Source of the DNA: Prevotella sp.
GTDB taxonomy: Bacteria; Bacteroidota; Bacteroidia; Bacteroidales; Bacteroidaceae
Direction: 5' to 3'
Length of the DNA: 9,987 nt
Assembly: GCA_016291915.1 (NCBI GenBank)
Contig: JAEEZP010000093.1
Coordinates: 1 to 9,987 of the forward strand
Each line of letters opens with the position of its first letter. The first letter of the stretch is position 1. The position numbers and the translations under genes were made by a program. Under the pieces are notes generated by a model. It saw nothing but the letters and a program-made list of their open reading frames with translations. It did no database searches and was not told the origin of the DNA. Of the stretch, positions 6,671 to 9,987 are shown piece by piece.

Positions 6671-8245
6671 ATGACCAGCGAATTAGTAATTGATGTACAA
6701 CAGAATGATGTGTCGATTGCTCTGCTGGAAGACAAAAACCTTGTTGAATATCAGACAGAGCCTCGCTCAGCATCGTTCTCCGTTGGAAACATCTATGTGG
6801 CCAAAGTAAAGAAACTGATGGCCGGACTGAATGCTAGTTTCGTGGATGTAGGTTATGAACGTGATGCTTTTCTGCATTATCTTGATTTAGGTAGTCAATT
6901 CAATTCTTATGAGAAGTACCTCAAACAGGTACAAAGCGACAGAAAGAAACTCTATCCATTTGTAAAGGCCAGTCGCCTGCCCGATCTGAAGAAAGACGGC
7001 ACTGTTGCCAACACCTTACAGAAAGATCAGGAAGTATTGGTTCAGATTATCAAAGAACCGATTTCTACCAAAGGTCCCCGTCTTACCGGGGAATTGAGTT
7101 TTGCCGGACGTTATCTGGTGCTCATGCCTTTCGATGATAAGGTTTCTGTTTCTTCTAAAATCAAAAGCGGTGAAGAGCGTGCCCGCCTGAAGCAACTCAT
7201 CCAAAGCATCAAACCCAAGAATTTCGGGGTTATCGTGCGGACAGTGGCAGAAGGAAAGAGAGTGGCTGAGCTTGATACCGAACTGAAGATCCTCCTAAAG
7301 CGTTGGGAGGATGCCATTACGAAAGTACAGAAGACCACCCAACGACCGCAGTTGGTCTATGAGGAGGAAAGCAGGGTGGTGGCGTTGCTGAGAGACTTGT
7401 TCAACCCCTCTTACGAGAATATCTACGTCAATGATGAACAAGTGTTCAATGAGGTGAAAGACTATGTCACCCTGATAGCCCCTGAGAAGGCGAGCATCGT
7501 CAAGCTGTACACCGGTAATGTGCCTATTTTTGACAACTTTAATGTTTCCAAGCAGATTAAGTCAAGTTTCGGCAAGACAGTCAACTACAAGCATGGAGCC
7601 TATCTGATTATCGAGCATACTGAGGCTATGCATGTAGTGGATGTGAACAGCGGCAACCGTACCCGTTCAGAGAAAGGTCAGGAGGGTAATGCACTGGAGG
7701 TGAACTTAGGTGCTGCTGATGAACTGGCGAGACAACTGCGCCTGCGCGACATGGGAGGAATAATCATCGTAGACTTCATCGACATGAATCTTGCTGAAGA
7801 CCGTCAGATGCTCTACGAGCGCATGTGTAAGAACATGCAGAAAGACCGTGCCCGCCATAATATCTTGCCGCTGAGCAAGTTCGGGCTGATGCAAATTACG
7901 CGCCAGCGTGTTCGTCCTGCTATGGAAGTAAATGTAGAAGAAGAATGTCCAACCTGTTTTGGCAGTGGAAAGATCAAGTCGAGTATTCTTTTCACCGATC
8001 AGTTAGAACATAAGATTGATTATCTGGTCAACAGTATTGGCATGAAGAAGTTCTACCTGCATGTCCACCCGTATGTAGCTGCCTACATCAATCAGGGCTT
8101 CGTCAGTATGAAGCGCCGTTGGCAGATGAAATACGGACTAGGTGTGCATATCATTCCTTCACAGAAGATGGGTTTCTTACAATATGCTTTTTATGATGGT
8201 AAGAAACAATTTATCGATATGAAGGAAGAGATTGAGACTAAATAA
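6671..8245 (+). CDS. rng: Ribonuclease G (RNase E/G family endoribonuclease)
   Basis: This 524-residue endoribonuclease cleaves single-stranded A/U-rich RNA and in other bacteria matures rRNA and starts mRNA decay. An S1-like RNA-binding domain begins with SVGNIYVAKVKKLMAGLNASFVDVG (about 37-61, quoted in part) and includes GRYLVLMPF. The catalytic DNase I-like domain has VVDVNSG with Asp324 and IIIVDFIDM with Asp368, the two Mg-binding Asp residues of the family. CPTC at 426-429 matches the zinc-link CPxC that joins subunits in RNase E. The long C-terminal scaffold of RNase E is absent, so RNase G is the better name. I chose ATG at 6671 because MTSELVIDVQ is the usual Bacteroidales start; a longer frame opening with TTG at 6617 would start inside the terminator hairpin. 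It converges with guaD and ends at a shared terminator. Confidence 0.95.
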   Translation: MTSELVIDVQQNDVSIALLEDKNLVEYQTEPRSASFSVGNIYVAKVKKLMAGLNASFVDVGYERDAFLHYLDLGSQFNSYEKYLKQVQSDRKKLYPFVKASRLPDLKKDGTVANTLQKDQEVLVQIIKEPISTKGPRLTGELSFAGRYLVLMPFDDKVSVSSKIKSGEERARLKQLIQSIKPKNFGVIVRTVAEGKRVAELDTELKILLKRWEDAITKVQKTTQRPQLVYEEESRVVALLRDLFNPSYENIYVNDEQVFNEVKDYVTLIAPEKASIVKLYTGNVPIFDNFNVSKQIKSSFGKTVNYKHGAYLIIEHTEAMHVVDVNSGNRTRSEKGQEGNALEVNLGAADELARQLRLRDMGGIIIVDFIDMNLAEDRQMLYERMCKNMQKDRARHNILPLSKFGLMQITRQRVRPAMEVNVEEECPTCFGSGKIKSSILFTDQLEHKIDYLVNSIGMKKFYLHVHPYVAAYINQGFVSMKRRWQMKYGLGVHIIPSQKMGFLQYAFYDGKKQFIDMKEEIETK

Positions 8246-8277
8246 ATCAGGGGGCCGACGCCCCCTGATTTGTTTTA
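8244..8277. terminator. Bidirectional intrinsic terminator between rng and guaD
   Basis: AAATCAGGGGGC (8244-8255) pairs perfectly with GCCCCCTGATTT (8260-8271), a 12-bp stem with a GC-rich core and the tetraloop CGAC. On the + strand it is followed by GTTTTA; on the - strand it is followed by a T-rich run (TTATTTA, including the complement of the rng stop region). It overlaps the rng stop on one side and lies 3 bp past the guaD stop on the other, so it can end both converging transcripts. Confidence 0.93.
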
Positions 8278-8748
8278 ATACTCTACCTTATCCTCTTTCT
8301 CCTCCCATTCCTTAAACGACTGGAGAGCTTCATCATGCAGGATGAAGGTCTGTTGTAACTCCCTCTCTTCCATCGGTTTATCCAACTCCTGATAGATAAA
8401 CTGATCACTGAATCCTATCCGGTCGGCATCATTCTGGTTACAACCGCAGTACACATGACTGATATGCGACCAGTAGATAGCGCCCAAGCACATCGGACAG
8501 GGTTCGCAAGAGGTATAGATCACGCTACCGCTCAGATCGAAGGTCTTCAATTTCTTACACGCTTCGCGGATAGCACTCACCTCCGCATGAGCCGTCGGGT
8601 CATTGTTCGCCGTCACACGGTTGACACCCGTTGCCAGTATCTTACCATCTTTTACGATGACGGCCCCGAAGGGTCCACCGCCATTCCTTACATTCTCTAC
8701 GGCTAAGGCTATCGCCTTCCGCATATATTTATCATTTTCTTTTTCCAT
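8275..8748 (-). CDS. guaD: Guanine deaminase (cytidine deaminase-fold)
   Basis: This 157-residue zinc enzyme should convert guanine to xanthine and ammonia in purine salvage or breakdown. The zinc site is complete: TAHAEV with His54 and the proton-shuttling Glu56, and CEPCPMCLGAIYW with Cys84 and Cys87. Several features separate it from tRNA adenosine deaminase TadA and match Bacillus subtilis GuaD as I remember it: NDPTAHAEV, GFSDQFIY with Asp115, the string ELDKPMEER (121-129), and a C-terminal tail ending in Tyr157. In the B. subtilis enzyme a swapped C-terminal tail helps to form the active site. Length also agrees (156 there). The ATG complement at 8746-8748 gives a start a few residues before the first helix. 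A GH92 gene lies 104 bp upstream on the same strand. No clear -7 element was found in that gap, so the promoter is unresolved. Confidence 0.93.
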   Translation of the reverse strand: MEKENDKYMRKAIALAVENVRNGGGPFGAVIVKDGKILATGVNRVTANNDPTAHAEVSAIREACKKLKTFDLSGSVIYTSCEPCPMCLGAIYWSHISHVYCGCNQNDADRIGFSDQFIYQELDKPMEERELQQTFILHDEALQSFKEWEEKEDKVEY

Positions 8749-8775
8749 GATATTGTAGTTAATGAGTTATTGAAT

Positions 8776-8815
8776 TTCGAGACTTCGAGATCTCGAGATT
8801 ACGAGATCTCGATAT
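8776..8815. repeat. Five tandem copies of an 8-bp unit (consensus YTCGAGAT), palindrome-forming
   Basis: Reading from 8776 in steps of eight gives TTCGAGAC, TTCGAGAT, CTCGAGAT, TACGAGAT and CTCGATAT. A diverged piece, TCTCGAGA, appears again at 8832-8839 in the same phase. Because the unit is nearly self-complementary, the array contains two copies of the palindrome CGAGATCTCG (8786-8795 and 8802-8811) that can also pair as an 11-bp stem (8785-8795 with 8802-8812) around AGATTA. It fills the gap between the GH92 stop and the guaD start. On the transcribed minus strand no U tract follows, so it does not look like a terminator there; it could be an mRNA-processing or protein-binding element, or a neutral intergenic repeat. 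Confidence 0.85.
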
Positions 8816-8852
8816 TTTTGACACTTCGTCATCTCGAGAAAAAACTTTAAAT

Positions 8853-9987
8853 CTACGGCCGATATTTCGCGTCTGTACCGAAGTCGGAAGGTTTGTTGCC
8901 CATCACAAGTTCCAGGGTACCTCCCTGCTGGATATCCTTGAAGTCGATATACGAATAAGGATAATCCTTACCGTTGAGCTTCGCCTTCTGAATATAGATA
9001 TTCTCACTGCTGTTGTTCTTGGCGACAACCGTGAAACGCTTGCCCTCTCCTACCGTCATCGTCACCTTGTCGAAGAGCGGGGAACCGAAGACATAACGAC
9101 CGCCGGCGGGCTCTACCTGATAGAAGCCCATGGCTGAGAGGATATACCATGCCGACATCTGGCCGACATCCTCATTACCACACAGTCCATCCTTATTCAG
9201 ATGGTACTGCGTACGCATCACCTCACGCACTCTTTCCGCCGTCTTCCAAGGCTGTCCCACATAATTATAAAGGTATATCACATGATGACTCGGTTCGTTA
9301 CCATGGGCATACTGGCCAATCAGTCCACTGATATCCGGTGGTGCCTCGCCGGTCAGCGTACTGTCGATGACAAAGAGAGAGTCCAACTTGGTGATGAAAG
9401 GCTGCTCGCCGCCGAAGAGCGATACAAGGCCGGGCACATCATGAGGAACCAGCCAGATATACTGCCAGGCATTACCCTCGGTATAGTCTTTTATCTTGTT
9501 CAACTCCGGTGCACAGGGATCGAAGGGCTCATGCCATGTGCCATCGATCGTACGGGCACGCATAAAACCGGTATTCGCATCGAAATAATAATGATAGGAA
9601 TCAGCCAACGGCTTGAAGAAAGAATCACCGGTGGCCCGATAGGCTGCCCCATAGGCGATGGCATACTCCATTCCCTTGCCGATCGACTCCTCACCCTGTA
9701 CTTCACCGAAAGGCACAAAACCACAGTCCATCAACATCTCATGAGCATCCGGATGAGAGCCTACCGACTCCTTCATCGCCTCAATAGCTAACGGGCGGTT
9801 CACCTTAAAGCCTTTCATCATCATATCTGCCAACACAGGAATGGCAGGGTTACCGACCATGCAGTCGGTCTCACAACCCATCAGATGCCATACCGGCAGT
9901 TTTCCCTGCTCCTGATAGATACGCAGCATCGTCTCCGCGATATCACTTTGTTTTTCAGGATGTATCAACGATGACAGCGGATGCCAA
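8853..9987 (-). CDS. GH92 family alpha-mannosidase, C-terminal half only
   Basis: The frame stays open to the right edge of the window (WHPLSSLIHPEK at the edge), so the start and about half of the gene lie outside; roughly 377 residues remain of a family typically near 750. GH92 enzymes are calcium-dependent exo-alpha-mannosidases that trim N-glycans and mannans in the periplasm or at the cell surface of Bacteroidota. Family hallmarks, numbered from the Met encoded at 9966-9968, are GCETDCMVGNPAIPVLAD (31-48), YTEGNAWQYIW (162-172), HGNEPSHH (222-229), YLYNYVGQPWKT (232-243) and GNEDVGQMSAWYILSAMGFY (264-283). The Glu in YTEGNAWQY and the acidic pair in GNED are the likely catalytic region, by family knowledge. 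The signal peptide or lipoprotein signal cannot be seen. No SusC/SusD genes are in view, so a polysaccharide utilisation locus cannot be claimed. Confidence 0.95.
   Translation of the reverse strand, partial: WHPLSSLIHPEKQSDIAETMLRIYQEQGKLPVWHLMGCETDCMVGNPAIPVLADMMMKGFKVNRPLAIEAMKESVGSHPDAHEMLMDCGFVPFGEVQGEESIGKGMEYAIAYGAAYRATGDSFFKPLADSYHYYFDANTGFMRARTIDGTWHEPFDPCAPELNKIKDYTEGNAWQYIWLVPHDVPGLVSLFGGEQPFITKLDSLFVIDSTLTGEAPPDISGLIGQYAHGNEPSHHVIYLYNYVGQPWKTAERVREVMRTQYHLNKDGLCGNEDVGQMSAWYILSAMGFYQVEPAGGRYVFGSPLFDKVTMTVGEGKRFTVVAKNNSSENIYIQKAKLNGKDYPYSYIDFKDIQQGGTLELVMGNKPSDFGTDAKYRP

Noticed and set aside
8275..8748. The deaminase as tRNA adenosine deaminase TadA
   Set aside because: The DKPMEER segment, the FSDQFIY segment with Asp115 and the Tyr-ending tail match guanine deaminase rather than TadA.
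8785..8812. 11-bp stem around AGATTA as an intrinsic terminator for the GH92 transcript
   Set aside because: On the transcribed minus strand the stem is not followed by a U tract; the symmetry is better explained by the 8-bp self-complementary repeat.
9201..9791. Plus-strand open frame of 196 codons opposite the GH92 gene
   Set aside because: It overlaps the most conserved GH92 motifs on the minus strand and its translation shows no domain.

Overview
This window looks like chromosomal DNA of a Bacteroidota bacterium, most likely a member of Prevotellaceae or a close relative. The evidence is: a DUF4835 (PorD-type) protein next to recN; an HU variant and a RNase G that begins MTSELVIDVQ, both of Bacteroidales type; a GH92 alpha-mannosidase; start codons preceded by A/T-rich sequence rather than a Shine-Dalgarno; and a promoter with the Bacteroidetes -7 element TAnnTTTG. 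The taxon is an inference from protein style; no marker gene was searched.

Region 1 (1-6028, + strand) is a tightly packed, probably co-transcribed block with gaps of 3-18 bp. It holds dnaN (sliding clamp, 5' end cut off by the window), a DEDDh 3'-5' exonuclease, a secreted DUF4835/PorD-like protein, recN (double-strand break repair), and a secreted protein that joins a degenerate trypsin-like domain to TPR repeats. Three of the five genes serve DNA replication or repair; the other two carry export signals. Three copies of a 7-bp repeat fill the junction between recN and the last gene.

Region 2 (6029-8271, + strand) starts with a Bacteroidetes-type promoter. It then encodes an HU-family nucleoid protein, a 29-residue very basic protein that resembles the bS22/mS38 (AURKAIP1/COX24) ribosomal-protein type, and ribonuclease G. 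A strong hairpin with a U-rich tail is built into the last codons of the 29-residue gene, upstream of rng. RNase G expression may therefore depend on read-through or on translation of the small gene. The region ends in a 12-bp stem terminator that can serve both converging transcripts.

Region 3 (8275-9987, - strand) holds a guanine deaminase (GuaD) and, upstream of it, the C-terminal half of a GH92 glycosidase that runs off the window. The 104 bp between them contain five imperfect tandem copies of an 8-bp unit that also form palindromes.

No tRNA, rRNA, CRISPR array, insertion sequence or phage gene was seen. No stretch longer than 166 bp lacks a gene. Most of the window is ordinary housekeeping sequence; the most interesting part is the HU / 29-residue ORF / hairpin / rng arrangement.
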